Shown here in pieces: positions 17,105-25,621 of a stretch of DNA of 33,200 nucleotides; within the stretch, counting starts at the first letter, position 1; each line of letters begins with the position of its first letter. The stretch comes from Bradyrhizobium centrolobii. Its GTDB lineage: Bacteria; Pseudomonadota; Alphaproteobacteria; Rhizobiales; Xanthobacteraceae. The translations under genes and the position numbers were made by a program. The stretch lies in the NCBI RefSeq assembly GCF_001641635.1, contig NZ_LUUB01000108.1, positions 22,283 through 55,482 on the forward strand, given 5' to 3'. The notes under the pieces were generated by a model. That model did not search any database, was not told the DNA's origin, and was given only the letters and a program-made list of their open reading frames with translations.

Positions 17105-17857
17105 ATGGCGAAAATCATCCGCAAGGCGGCCCCGCGCAAACCGGCCGTGCCGAAGAAGAAGGCAAAGAAGGCCGCGGGTCAGCCGAAAAGGCCCGCGAAG
17201 ACCTCGCTCAAAGCCACTAAACCCTGGACGCCCGCCGAGATCCGTGAAGCCTTCAGCCGTTTCCGCGAAGCCAATCCGGAGCCGAAGGGGGAGCTCGAGC
17301 ATCTCAATCCCTTTACGCTTCTGGTTGCCGTGGTGCTATCGGCGCAGGCGACCGACGCCGGGGTCAACAAGGCAACGCGCAAATTGTTCAAGGTTGCCGA
17401 CACTCCGCAGAAGATGCTCGACCTCGGCGAGGAGCGCCTTCGCGAGTACATCAGGACCATCGGCCTCTACCGCACCAAGGCCAAGAACGTGATCGCGCTG
17501 TCGGCGAAGCTGCTCGGCGAATTCGGCGGCGAGGTGCCGCCCACGCGTGCCGAGATCGAGTCATTGCCTGGTGCCGGGCGCAAGACCGCCAATGTCGTGC
17601 TCAATATGGCTTTCGGCGAGCACACCATGGCGGTCGACACCCATGTCTTCCGCGTCGGCAACCGCACAGGGCTCGCGCCCGGCAAGACACCGCTCGAAGT
17701 CGAGCTTGGTCTCGAAAAGGTGATCCCGCCCGAATTCATGCTGCATGCGCATCATTGGCTGATCCTGCACGGCCGCTATACTTGCCTCGCGCGCAAGCCG
17801 CGTTGCGAGGTATGCCTGATCAACGATCTCTGCCGCTGGCCGGAGAAGACGGTCTAA
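17105..17857 (+). CDS. nth: Endonuclease III
   Basis: Endonuclease III is a base-excision repair DNA glycosylase/AP lyase for oxidised pyrimidines. The 250-residue protein shows the helix-hairpin-helix LPGAGRKTANVVLN with catalytic Lys160, the catalytic Asp178 (AVDTHVFRV; the 18-residue spacing equals that in E. coli) and the 4Fe-4S ligands Cys227, Cys234, Cys237 and Cys243 in the CX6CX2CX5C pattern. A Lys/Ala/Pro-rich extension of about 40 residues precedes the catalytic domain and may add DNA contacts. The ATG at 17105 is preferred because upstream in-frame codons would run through the divergent DUF2244 gene. Confidence 0.96.
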   Translation: MAKIIRKAAPRKPAVPKKKAKKAAGQPKRPAKTSLKATKPWTPAEIREAFSRFREANPEPKGELEHLNPFTLLVAVVLSAQATDAGVNKATRKLFKVADTPQKMLDLGEERLREYIRTIGLYRTKAKNVIALSAKLLGEFGGEVPPTRAEIESLPGAGRKTANVVLNMAFGEHTMAVDTHVFRVGNRTGLAPGKTPLEVELGLEKVIPPEFMLHAHHWLILHGRYTCLARKPRCEVCLINDLCRWPEKTV

Positions 17858-17872
17858 GTCAGAATTCACTGT

Positions 17873-17908
17873 CATTCCGGGTTCGATGCTTCGCATCGCC
17901 CCGGAATG
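17873..17908. repeat. CATTCCGGG palindromic repeat, copy 2
   Basis: CATTCCGGG at 17873-17881 pairs with CCCCGGAATG at 17899-17908. It matches the copy at 5600-5635 except for one loop base. It lies 15 bases after nth and before the efflux pair; its presence argues that the efflux gene starts downstream at 17954. Confidence 0.85.
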
Positions 17909-17953
17909 ATGATGGTAAGAGCCGCGTTCAGGCGAAGTGGTTGGGGTGATGTC

Positions 17954-19099
17954 GTGAGTCAACAAGAGCAAGTCGCACCGTCACTGCCACCCGCCGCAGC
18001 GCCGGCCGCGCCGTCCAAGCCGGCACTGCCGCCGGCCAGCTCGCTCTGGAGCCGCCTCGCGATTCCGCTGCTTGCCGTGATCGTCGCGCTCGGCTTCGTC
18101 GCGCTGGCGACTCTGCAGTTCGACGCATGGGTCGGCAATGCGGTGATCCAGACCACCAATGACGCCTATGTGCGCTCCGATTTGACGCGGCTCTCCAGCC
18201 GCGTCGCCGGCGAGGTGCTGAACGTTGCCGTGACCGATTTCCAGCGGGTCAAGGCCGGCGACCTCCTGATCCAGATCGACCCCGCCGATTACGAGGCCCA
18301 GGTCGCGCAGGCGGAAGCTTCGGTTGCCGCGGCGCAGGCCGTGCTCGACAATCTGAGCAACCAGATCGAGCTGCAATATGCGACCATCGCCCAGGCGCAG
18401 GCTGCACGTCTCTCGGCGGAGGCTCTTGAGGTCCAGGCGCGGCAGGAACAGGAACGCCAGCAATCGCTGGCGCAGACCGACGCCGGGACACGGCAGCGGC
18501 TCGAGCAGGCGGTAGCTAGCTACGCAAAGGCGCAGGCCGATACGCGCGCCAGCCGCGCGGTGATCGCGCAGCAGCAGCATCAGCTCGAGGTCCTGCAAGG
18601 CACCAAGAAGCAGCGCGCGGCCGATCTCGAAGCCGCCAAGGCGACGCTCGCCAGCGTCAAGCTCAAGCTCGGCTATACAAAAATCACCGCACCGTTCCAC
18701 GGCGTCGTCGGCGAGCGCCAGGTGCAGCCCGGCGACTACGTCAACATCGGCACCAATCTCATCAACGTGGTGCCGCTGCCGAACGTCTATGTGATCGCGA
18801 ACTACAAGGAGACGCAGCTCACCCATGTGCAGCCGGGGCAGCCGGTCGAGATCACCGTGGACAGCTTCCCCAACGAAAAGCTGCGGGGCCGGGTCGAGCG
18901 CATCGCGCCGGCGACCGGCGCGCAGGTAGCGCTGTTGCCGCCGGACAACGCGACCGGCAACTTCACGAAGGTGGTACAGCGCATCCCCGTGCGCATCCAG
19001 TTCGACGACAACCAGCCGCTGCTGGCGCGGCTTGTGCCGGGCATGTCGGTCGTCACCAGGATCAACACCAACGGCGCGGGCGCGAATGGCGGCAAATGA
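17954..19099 (+). CDS. HlyD/EmrA-type membrane fusion protein of an efflux pump
   Basis: A periplasmic adaptor linking an inner-membrane MFS pump to the outer membrane. The 381-residue product has a Pro/Ala-rich cytoplasmic head, one membrane anchor (about residues 35-60, LAIPLLAVIVALGFVALATL), the first half of the biotinyl-lipoyl domain (TNDAYVRSDLTRLSSRVAGE, then VAVTDFQRVKAGDLL), a long coiled coil (about 100-235) and the second half (ITAPFHGVVGERQVQPGDYV). These features are typical of EmrA. The start is a GTG at 17954 with GGGGTGA before it; longer starts would overlap the palindromic repeat. Its end overlaps the next gene by 14 bases. Confidence 0.9.
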   Translation: MSQQEQVAPSLPPAAAPAAPSKPALPPASSLWSRLAIPLLAVIVALGFVALATLQFDAWVGNAVIQTTNDAYVRSDLTRLSSRVAGEVLNVAVTDFQRVKAGDLLIQIDPADYEAQVAQAEASVAAAQAVLDNLSNQIELQYATIAQAQAARLSAEALEVQARQEQERQQSLAQTDAGTRQRLEQAVASYAKAQADTRASRAVIAQQQHQLEVLQGTKKQRAADLEAAKATLASVKLKLGYTKITAPFHGVVGERQVQPGDYVNIGTNLINVVPLPNVYVIANYKETQLTHVQPGQPVEITVDSFPNEKLRGRVERIAPATGAQVALLPPDNATGNFTKVVQRIPVRIQFDDNQPLLARLVPGMSVVTRINTNGAGANGGK

Positions 19100-20714
19100 C
19101 GATGCCGGTCGCGGGCCGGTCTCGCGTGGCGGCATCGCGCGGCAGCCACTGTTTGCCGTGGGTGCGGTGCTGCTCGGCTCGTTCCTTGCCAATTTCGACA
19201 GCCGCCTGACCACCGTCGGCCTGCCCGATCTGCGCGGCGCATTCTCGCTCAGCTTCGATGAGGGGGCCTGGCTTTCCACCGCGGGCATCGGCTCGCAGAT
19301 ATTCATCGCACCCGCGGTGGCCTGGCTCGCGACCGTGTTCGGGCTGCGACGGGTGCTTGGCATCCCGAGCCTTGTCTACGCCGTCGTCTCGCTGATCATT
19401 CCCTTCGTGCGCGACTATCCGACGCTGATCGCGCTCAGCGTCGCGCACGGTCTGCTCCTCGGCACCTTCGTGCCGGCGACGCTGATGATCGTGTTCCGCA
19501 ACCTGCCGACCCACTGGTGGATTCCGGCGATCGCGATCTACTCGATCCGCGTCGGCTTCGCGTTCGACACCTCGACCTCGCTGGTCGGCTTCTATGTCGA
19601 GCATCTCGGCTGGCAATGGCTGTACTGGCAGGGCATGGTGATCGCGCCTTTGATGGGCCTGATGGTCTATCTCGGCACGCCGAACGAACCGGTCAATCGC
19701 GCGCTACTGCGCGAGGCGGATTGGGGCGGCATGCTGCTGCTCGGGGCATCTGTCTCGATGATCTATGCCGGTCTCGATCAGGGCAATCGCCTGGACTGGC
19801 TCGGTTCCGGAACGGTGATGGCGCTGCTCGCCGGCGGCATCGTGCTGTTCGCGGGCTTCCTCATCAACGAGACGCTGGTGCGCCAGCCCTGGGCCCATGT
19901 GAACGTGCTGTTCTCGCGCAATATCGGGCTGTCTCTGGTCGTGATCCTGCTTTACACGCTGACCAGCCTTTCCAACTCGACGCTGGTCCCGAATTTCCTC
20001 GCCACCATCGGCCTGCTCCGGCCGGAGCAGAGCGGCCTTCTGCTGCTGACCTACGGCGCGCTGCCGATGTTCGTGCTGGTGCCGATCTCGATCTGGCTGC
20101 TCCGGCACTTCGATACGCGCCTCGTCGTGGTGCTGGGATTTTCCAGCTTTGCCGCCGCCAATCTCTGGGGCACCCAACTCACGCATGATTGGGCGCGCGA
20201 GGACTTCATCGGCATCGTGCTGCTGCAAGCGATCGGCCAGTCGCTGACGCTGCTGCCGCTGATCATCACGGCGGTGTCCAACTCCGATCCGAGCCGCGCC
20301 ACCGCCTTTGCCGCCTATATCCAGATCATGCGGCTCGGCGGCGCCGAGATCGGGGTGGCGCTGATGGGGACGTGGCTGCGCGTCCGCGAGCAGATCCATT
20401 CCTATTATCTCGGCCAGCACATCATCACCGGCGATGTCGACGTGGTGCGGATGCTGAAGCAGCTCGCCGATCACTTCGCAGCCCATGGCGCAGGCGCGGC
20501 GCAGGCGCGGGCGGTCGGAACGCTCGCGAGCTTCGTCCAGCGCGAGGCCAATGTGCTCGCTTACATCGATGGCTTCTGGCTTTGCTTCTGGCTCGCGATG
20601 ACGGCGCTCGGCTTCATCGCGTTGATCACCCGTGCGCCGCCGGGGCCGTTCACTCCGGAGCCGTTCGGCTTCGCCAAGATGGTGCTCCGCAAATGCGGGG
20701 TGTCGGTGGTTTAG
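19086..20714 (+). CDS. DHA2-family MFS drug/solute exporter (EmrB-like)
   Basis: A proton-driven exporter of the 14-helix DHA2 family. The 542-residue protein starts MAANDDAGRG, inside the last codons of the fusion-protein gene, so translation is coupled. The first helix region LLGSFLANFDSRLTTVGLPD is the family's N-terminal motif, though with NFDSRLT in place of the common LDxTIVN form. Many hydrophobic segments follow, as do short charged loops such as GTPNEPVNR. The pair forms an EmrAB-type system whose substrate is unknown. No regulator gene is adjacent; a repeat follows. Confidence 0.9.
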   Translation: MAANDDAGRGPVSRGGIARQPLFAVGAVLLGSFLANFDSRLTTVGLPDLRGAFSLSFDEGAWLSTAGIGSQIFIAPAVAWLATVFGLRRVLGIPSLVYAVVSLIIPFVRDYPTLIALSVAHGLLLGTFVPATLMIVFRNLPTHWWIPAIAIYSIRVGFAFDTSTSLVGFYVEHLGWQWLYWQGMVIAPLMGLMVYLGTPNEPVNRALLREADWGGMLLLGASVSMIYAGLDQGNRLDWLGSGTVMALLAGGIVLFAGFLINETLVRQPWAHVNVLFSRNIGLSLVVILLYTLTSLSNSTLVPNFLATIGLLRPEQSGLLLLTYGALPMFVLVPISIWLLRHFDTRLVVVLGFSSFAAANLWGTQLTHDWAREDFIGIVLLQAIGQSLTLLPLIITAVSNSDPSRATAFAAYIQIMRLGGAEIGVALMGTWLRVREQIHSYYLGQHIITGDVDVVRMLKQLADHFAAHGAGAAQARAVGTLASFVQREANVLAYIDGFWLCFWLAMTALGFIALITRAPPGPFTPEPFGFAKMVLRKCGVSVV

Positions 20715-20748
20715 GGCGCGCATTGCTGCAGCCTAGGAATGCACTTCA

Positions 20749-20877
20749 CCTCTCCCGAAGGGAGAGGTCGGATCGCATCAAAGATGCGATCCGGGTGAGG
20801 GGTTACGGGTCTCACTAAGCGCTGCGGCCCCTCACCCGGATTGCTGCGCAATCCGACCTCTCCCCGCCGGGGAGAGG
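20749..20877. repeat. CCTCTCCCC palindromic repeat, copy B
   Basis: Outer hairpins are CCTCTCCC/GGGAGAGG (20749-20767) and CCTCTCCCC/GGGGAGAGG (20857-20877). Inner hairpins are GGATCGCATC/GATGCGATCC (20770-20792) and GGATTGC/GCAATCC (20838-20854). GGGTGAGGGG 20793-20802 faces CCCCTCACCC 20828-20837. The plan equals copy A but with different inner paired sequences. It separates the convergent efflux and CysZ-like genes. Confidence 0.87.
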
Positions 20878-20902
20878 TGGACAACCAGGCGACAGCCCCC
20901 CG

Positions 20903-21643
20903 TCACCGCATCGAGCGCGCCGGCTCGATCAGCTCGGGCCGCCGGCCGGACAGCAGCTTGTGCATATGGACCATGAAGGCCATGCCGAAGATCGGCGTCG
21001 CCAGATTGATGATCGGGATCGAGACGAAGGCGGCGATGATCAGGCCGGCGGTGAAGATGGTGGCGGCATTGTCACGCCGCATCGCCTTGGCCTCCTCCGG
21101 CGAACGGAAGCGCATCGCCGCGAGCTCGAAATATTCGCGCCCCAGGAGCCAGGCGGCGGCGAGGAAGAAGATCAGGAAACCGGCGCCGGCCAAAAACACC
21201 AGCGGCAGCGCGGCGAGATAGACCAGGATCGTCAGCAGTGCCGTCTTGACGCCCTCGTAGATCGCCTGGTTGAAGGGCAGGGCAACGCCCGGCCGCTCTG
21301 CGGGATAATGCTCGCGCTCGACATGGTCGGCGACGTCGTCGACAAACAGGCTCGCCACCAGCGAGGTGATCGCGGGCATCAGGAAGATACCGCCGAAGAC
21401 GACGCCGAGGCCGGCCGCGATCGAGACGATCCAGGCCAGAACCTCGAGCGATGAGTGCCAGCTCGGCCCCAGCAGGCCTTCCAGCCAGACCTCGCCATAG
21501 GTCGCAAACCAGCTGAGTAGCCGCTGCAAGCCCATTGCCAGCACGGTGATCAGCACCAGGGCAACGCCGATCGAGCGCCACAGGATCGAGCGCATCGGCG
21601 GCGAGATCATTTGCGACAGCGCCTTGACGGCGGCATCCAGCAT
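20903..21643 (-). CDS. EI24/CysZ-like integral membrane protein
   Basis: A 246-residue protein with about four to six membrane segments, for example SIGVALVLITVLAMGLQRLL, VLAWIVSIAAGLGVVFGGIF, LTILVYLAALPLVFLAGAGF and FTAGLIIAAFVSIPIINLAT. The order of segments and the GREYFELAAMRFRSPEEA stretch match the EI24/CysZ group (proposed sulfate transporters or membrane-stress proteins). No sulfur-assimilation gene is near, so a sulfate role is not supported here. The ATG at 21643 (MLDAAVKAL) is preferred; the in-frame GTG at 21658 lies within a hairpin that also holds the ribosome-binding site. Convergent with the efflux pair. Confidence 0.85.
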   Translation of the reverse strand: MLDAAVKALSQMISPPMRSILWRSIGVALVLITVLAMGLQRLLSWFATYGEVWLEGLLGPSWHSSLEVLAWIVSIAAGLGVVFGGIFLMPAITSLVASLFVDDVADHVEREHYPAERPGVALPFNQAIYEGVKTALLTILVYLAALPLVFLAGAGFLIFFLAAAWLLGREYFELAAMRFRSPEEAKAMRRDNAATIFTAGLIIAAFVSIPIINLATPIFGMAFMVHMHKLLSGRRPELIEPARSMR

Positions 21644-21648
21644 AGGAG

Positions 21649-21678
21649 TACCTCTCACGAAACCACTCGCGAGAGGTA
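21649..21678 (-). promoter_or_regulatory. Hairpin covering the ribosome-binding site of the CysZ-like gene
   Basis: TACCTCTC at 21649-21656 (GAGAGGTA on the minus-strand mRNA) pairs with GAGAGGTA at 21671-21678, leaving a 14-base loop. The paired GAGAGG is the ribosome-binding site of the ATG at 21643. Folding would hide it, so translation might depend on temperature, a ligand or a protein. No experimental support is visible. Confidence 0.45.
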
Positions 21679-21771
21679 GACATGCCGAGCCGCTTCGGCA
21701 AGAGACGCTGACTGGTTGCCGCCTGCGGCCTAAAGCGCGATTGGGCCGAAGCGGGACGAGCTTAGCGGCTG

Positions 21772-23190
21772 CTACGCTGCGTCGAGCGGCTTGCCGCGCA
21801 CGTTCGGACCGAACAACGCCATTGCGATCACCACGACCAGCATTGCCGTGGTGATCAGGCCAAACACGCCGGTGACGCCACCTTCCTTTAGCGTGTAGGC
21901 GACGATGAAGCCCGAGAATGTCGCGCTCAGACGGCTCATCGAATAGACGAGGCCGGAGGCGCGCGCCCGGATCTGCGTCGGAAACACCTCAGTCTGATAG
22001 GCATGATAGGCGTAGGACATCGTCGTGTTGCAGGCCGTCAGCAACACGCCGCAGATGATCAGCAGCGCCGGCGCAGTGAGCTGCGCAAACGCCATGCCGA
22101 AGACGATGATGGCGACGCAGGCGCCCGCGATGATCCATCGGCGCTCGAACCTGTCGGCAAAGCTCGCCGCCAGCAGCGGCGCGATCGGATAGGCGAAGGC
22201 GATGATGAAGGCATATTGCAGGCTCTTGGTGACGGTGATGCCCTTCTCGACCAGCAGCGTCGGCACCCAGTTGGCGAAGCCGTAGAAGCCGAAGGCCTGG
22301 CAGAGGTTGAACACCATGAAGAGGGCGACGAGCGAGCGATAAGGCGGGCGGAACAGATCGGCGAAGCCGACGCTCGCAACCGGCCGCGTCGCGGGACGCG
22401 TCGAGTTAACGCCGGGGCGCGATGGGGGGCCGCTCCCCGCGGCCGCCTCCAGCCTCGCCAGGATGCGGAAGGCCTCCTCAGTCCGGCCATGCCGCGCCAG
22501 CCACAGCGGACTTTCGGGCAGGAACAGCCGCAGCACCCAGATGATCATGCTGGCGGCAGCCCCGATCAGCACCACCCAGCGCCAGCCGTCGATGCCGAAC
22601 GGGGTAAGCGGCACCAGCCACCAGGCGAGGAAGGCGACGATGGGCACGGCGATGAACATGATCGCCTGGTTCACAGCGAAGGCGCGCCCGCGCATCCAGC
22701 TCGGCACGAGCTCGGTGATGTAGGCGTCGATGGTGATGACCTCGACGCCGATGCCGACGCCGGCGAGAAAGCGCCAGAACAGCAGCCCTCCGGAAGAGGT
22801 CTGGCAGGCCATAATCACGGACGCCGCGGTATAGCCGAGCAGGGCATAGGTGAAGATCGCGCGCCGCCCGAAGCGGTCGGCGAGGAAGCCGAGGAAGAAG
22901 GTGCCGACGAACAAGCCTGCAAAGGTCGAGGCGACAAAGGCGCCGATGCCGGAGAAGCCGAAGAACGCCTGCGTCGTCGTGGTCAATAGCCCGCTGCGGC
23001 TCAGGCCCGGGGCGATGTAGCCGGTCAGGAACAGATCGTAGATCTCGAAGCAGCCGCCGAGCGAGAGCAGGATGACGAGGCGCCAGACGTAAGCGGAGGC
23101 CGGCATGGCCTCGAGCCGCTGCGAGACTTCGTCCGGCGCCGCGGCCGCCGCGTCGAGCTCAAAGCCGCTGTCGATACCCACGACGCTCAT
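21772..23190 (-). CDS. MFS metabolite:H+ symporter
   Basis: A 472-residue major facilitator of the 12-helix metabolite:proton symporter type. Features are the start of helix 1 (WRLVILLSLGGCFEIYDLFL), the loop 2-3 motif GFLADRFGRR, RFLAGVGIGVEVITIDAYITELVP in the helix 4-5 region, a Pro/Gly-rich central loop (about 270-290) and a second-half motif DRFERRWI. A strong GGGAGGA ribosome-binding site precedes the ATG. The family takes up organic acids and sugars; with the LysR, CoA-transferase and lyase genes beside it, the likely cargo is the acid that those enzymes use. It is downstream of the LysR gene on the same strand, with 198 bases between. Confidence 0.88.
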   Translation of the reverse strand: MSVVGIDSGFELDAAAAAPDEVSQRLEAMPASAYVWRLVILLSLGGCFEIYDLFLTGYIAPGLSRSGLLTTTTQAFFGFSGIGAFVASTFAGLFVGTFFLGFLADRFGRRAIFTYALLGYTAASVIMACQTSSGGLLFWRFLAGVGIGVEVITIDAYITELVPSWMRGRAFAVNQAIMFIAVPIVAFLAWWLVPLTPFGIDGWRWVVLIGAAASMIIWVLRLFLPESPLWLARHGRTEEAFRILARLEAAAGSGPPSRPGVNSTRPATRPVASVGFADLFRPPYRSLVALFMVFNLCQAFGFYGFANWVPTLLVEKGITVTKSLQYAFIIAFAYPIAPLLAASFADRFERRWIIAGACVAIIVFGMAFAQLTAPALLIICGVLLTACNTTMSYAYHAYQTEVFPTQIRARASGLVYSMSRLSATFSGFIVAYTLKEGGVTGVFGLITTAMLVVVIAMALFGPNVRGKPLDAA

Positions 23191-23388
23191 GATGTCCTCC
23201 CGTGCGCGCGGATGTGCTCTCCGCTGGTCCCGGTGGCTTTCTTACTGAAGCCCTGCCGGATCGCGCCATGTTGGCGGCTGCGAGCCAGAAATCCAGACGA
23301 ACATATCGATGGAAGCGTTCGAGAAACGCGAACTCGCCGTTCTCCCCGTTCTTACAGGGAGAGGGAGCGCTGCGCCGCCGTTGCCGCT
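23191..23388. other. Intergenic region with a degraded CCTCTCCCC-type hairpin
   Basis: These 198 bases separate the LysR gene from the MFS gene. TTCTCCCC near 23340 and GGGAGAGGGAG near 23358-23368 form an imperfect stem and look like a remnant of the CCTCTCCCC repeat. I see no convincing promoter or gene. Confidence 0.5.
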
Positions 23389-24315
23389 TTAACCCAACAG
23401 CTTCGCTTGCCAGGCACCACCATGCACCTGCTCGGCGATCAGCTTGATGATCAGCCGTCGCATCTCTTCCATCACATAGGTCATCGGGCGGTTGCGCAGG
23501 CGGCAGAGGTAGAGTGTTCGCGTCAGCTTCGGCTCGATCACCTCGCGCGCGACGAGGCGGTCCGCCGCGAGCTGCTCCTGCGCGAACAATTTCGTCGCGA
23601 TCGTGCATCCGAGGCCCGCAACCAGCGCGCCGGTCATGCCGCTGATCGAGTTGGCGTGCAGGATCGCGCTGGCTTCCAGCCGCTTGAGCAGCACCGGATC
23701 ATCCAGCAATGCACGGGCGGAGAGGCCGTGGCGCAGCAGGATCAGCGGCAGCCGGCTCAGCTCCTCGAACCTGATCGGTGACTTGGCCTTGCCGACCAGC
23801 TTCGCCGTGCCGACCAGGAACATCTGCTCCTCCAGCACCGGCTCGGCGATCAGGTCCTTTTCCGACGGTGGATTGTAGACCAGCGCGAGATCGACATCGG
23901 AGGCCATCAGATGCATCAGCGTCGCGCCGGAGAGACTCTCGGTGAGCGACAGCTTCAGCTTCGGATAGTCGGTGAGCACGGTGCGCATCAGGGGCACGCC
24001 GATGGCCTTGACGCCGGAATTGGCCATGCCGATCGAGATGTCACCCGCGATCACGCGCGCGCCCTGACGCACCTCGGTCTCGGCCTCGGCCATCGCACGC
24101 AGGATGATGCGCGCGTGCTCGTAGAGCCGCTCGCCTGCGGCGGTCGGTTCCATGCCGCGCGACTTGCGCTCGAACAGGGGCGCTGCAAATTCGGCTTCGA
24201 GATTCGAGATATGATGGCTCAGCGCCGACTGCGCGACATTGACCTGGTCGGCGGCGCGCGACAGGTTCCGCTGCTCATAGACGGCGATGAAATAGCGGAG
24301 CTGGCGCGAATCCAT
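23389..24315 (-). CDS. LysR-family transcriptional regulator
   Basis: A 308-residue LysR regulator. The N-terminal helix-turn-helix is complete (FIAVYEQRNLSRAADQVNVA, then SALSHHISNLEAEFAAPLFERKSRGMEPTAAGERL) and is followed by the two-lobed inducer-binding domain. It is divergent from the CoA-transferase gene with a 118-base gap that holds a candidate LysR box. By the usual arrangement it should activate that operon in answer to the pathway substrate and control its own level. Its ATG has no clear ribosome-binding site; a GATACT hexamer lies 8 bases upstream on its strand. Confidence 0.93.
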   Translation of the reverse strand: MDSRQLRYFIAVYEQRNLSRAADQVNVAQSALSHHISNLEAEFAAPLFERKSRGMEPTAAGERLYEHARIILRAMAEAETEVRQGARVIAGDISIGMANSGVKAIGVPLMRTVLTDYPKLKLSLTESLSGATLMHLMASDVDLALVYNPPSEKDLIAEPVLEEQMFLVGTAKLVGKAKSPIRFEELSRLPLILLRHGLSARALLDDPVLLKRLEASAILHANSISGMTGALVAGLGCTIATKLFAQEQLAADRLVAREVIEPKLTRTLYLCRLRNRPMTYVMEEMRRLIIKLIAEQVHGGAWQAKLLG

Positions 24316-24341
24316 GTCAGATCAGTATCGGCAGGTCAGCG

Positions 24342-24356
24342 TTCGAAAACCGTGAA
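24342..24356 (+). promoter_or_regulatory. Candidate LysR-type operator before the CoA-transferase gene
   Basis: TTC-GAAAACCGT-GAA (24342-24356) is an inverted repeat holding the T-N11-A core that LysR regulators prefer. Its right half coincides with CGTGAA at 24351-24356, which would be the -35 hexamer of a promoter with TATATT at 24374-24379 (17-base spacer). An activator site touching a poor -35 is usual for this family. Confidence 0.5.
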
Positions 24357-24433
24357 TACATCATTCGACAGATTATATTTTTAAGAAGGCTTGTGAAGGC
24401 CTAGGCTGTCGGCCGTTGAACAGGGAGAGGCGC

Positions 24434-25621
24434 ATGGAGAGGGAAGGATCGGCGGGCGGACTGCCGCTGGCAGGCGTGCGCGTCGTCGAGATGACCCACA
24501 TGGTCATGGGCCCGACCTGCGGCATGATCCTCGCCCAGCTCGGGGCCGAGGTGATCAAGGTCGAGCCGCCGGCAGGCGACAAGACCCGCAGCCTCGGCGG
24601 CATGGGCACTTCCTTCTTCCCGCTGTTCAACCGCGGCAAGCGCAGTGTCGTGCTGGATTTGGAGAAGGCAGAGGATCGCGAGACCATGCACTGTCTGCTC
24701 GCGACCGCCGACGTGTTTCTGGAGAATTTCAGGGATGGCCAGCTCGCCAAACAGGGGCTTGGCGCAGACGAATTGCGCCGCCGGCATCCGCATCTGATCG
24801 TCGCCGGCCACAAGGGCTTTTTGTCCGGACCCTACGAGCATCGCCCGGCGCTCGACGAGGTCGTACAGATGATGTCGGGCCTTGCCGCCATGACCGGCAC
24901 GCGCGAGAAGCCGCAGCGCGTCGGCTCATCCGCCAACGACATCATGGGCGGCATGTTCGGCGTGATCGCGATTCTCGCGGCGCTCTATCAGAAGCGGGCA
25001 GGCAAGGGCGCCGGCGCCGACATCCGCATCGGCCTGTTCGAGAACTGCCTGTTCCTGGTCGCCCAGCACATGGTCGAATATGAGATGACCGGCAACAAGC
25101 CGCGCTCGATGCCGGAGCGCGAGCACGCCTGGCCGATCTACGACATCTTCGATGCCGCCGGCGGCGAGCGCATCTTCATCGGCGTCGTCACCGAAGGCCA
25201 TTGGCAGAGCTTCTGCCGGGAGTTCGGCCTTGTGGAGTTTCTGAATGACCCCGCCTTGCGGACCACAACCGACCGCATCCTGGCGCGGTCGCGGATCATT
25301 CCGCGGGTGGCCGAAGTGATCAAACAATGGAACGTGGCGGAGCTGTCGCAAAAGCTCGATGCGCTCAACATCTGCTTCTCGCCGATCAACCGCCCAGAGG
25401 ATCTGTTTGCCGATCCCCACGTGCTGCGGCCGGGCGGCCTCGTCAACAACGTCACTGCCGACGGCAAGCCGTTCCGCGTGCCGGCGCTGCCGATAGAGTG
25501 GAACGGCGGCAATATCGGCGAAGGCTTGAAGGTCGCGCCGCTCGGCGCCGACACCGCGGCCGTCCGTGCCGAGATCGACAATGAAGATGCCGCATCCAAA
25601 GCTGCAGGGAGACGCGCATGA
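24434..25621 (+). CDS. CaiB/BaiF (class III) CoA-transferase
   Basis: Class III CoA-transferases move CoA between acids through an aspartyl-CoA thioester. The 395-residue protein starts GLPLAGVRVVEMTHMVMGPTC, with the LGAEVIKVEPPAGDKTR motif, NRGKRSVVLDL, and an ALDEVVQMMSGLAAMTG segment whose Asp (about residue 143) is the expected nucleophile. The ATG at 24434 is chosen for the GGGAGAGG just upstream. The last codon overlaps the start of the next gene (ATGA), so it is coupled to an HMG-CoA-lyase-type gene. A transfer from succinyl-CoA to a dicarboxylic acid, as by the human glutarate/hydroxymethylglutarate transferase SUGCT, is inferred and not shown. Confidence 0.92.
   Translation: MEREGSAGGLPLAGVRVVEMTHMVMGPTCGMILAQLGAEVIKVEPPAGDKTRSLGGMGTSFFPLFNRGKRSVVLDLEKAEDRETMHCLLATADVFLENFRDGQLAKQGLGADELRRRHPHLIVAGHKGFLSGPYEHRPALDEVVQMMSGLAAMTGTREKPQRVGSSANDIMGGMFGVIAILAALYQKRAGKGAGADIRIGLFENCLFLVAQHMVEYEMTGNKPRSMPEREHAWPIYDIFDAAGGERIFIGVVTEGHWQSFCREFGLVEFLNDPALRTTTDRILARSRIIPRVAEVIKQWNVAELSQKLDALNICFSPINRPEDLFADPHVLRPGGLVNNVTADGKPFRVPALPIEWNGGNIGEGLKVAPLGADTAAVRAEIDNEDAASKAAGRRA

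Noticed and set aside
17981..19363. 460-codon open frame antisense to the efflux fusion protein
   Set aside because: It overlaps two coupled, clearly recognised genes and its product is Arg/Gly-rich without motifs.
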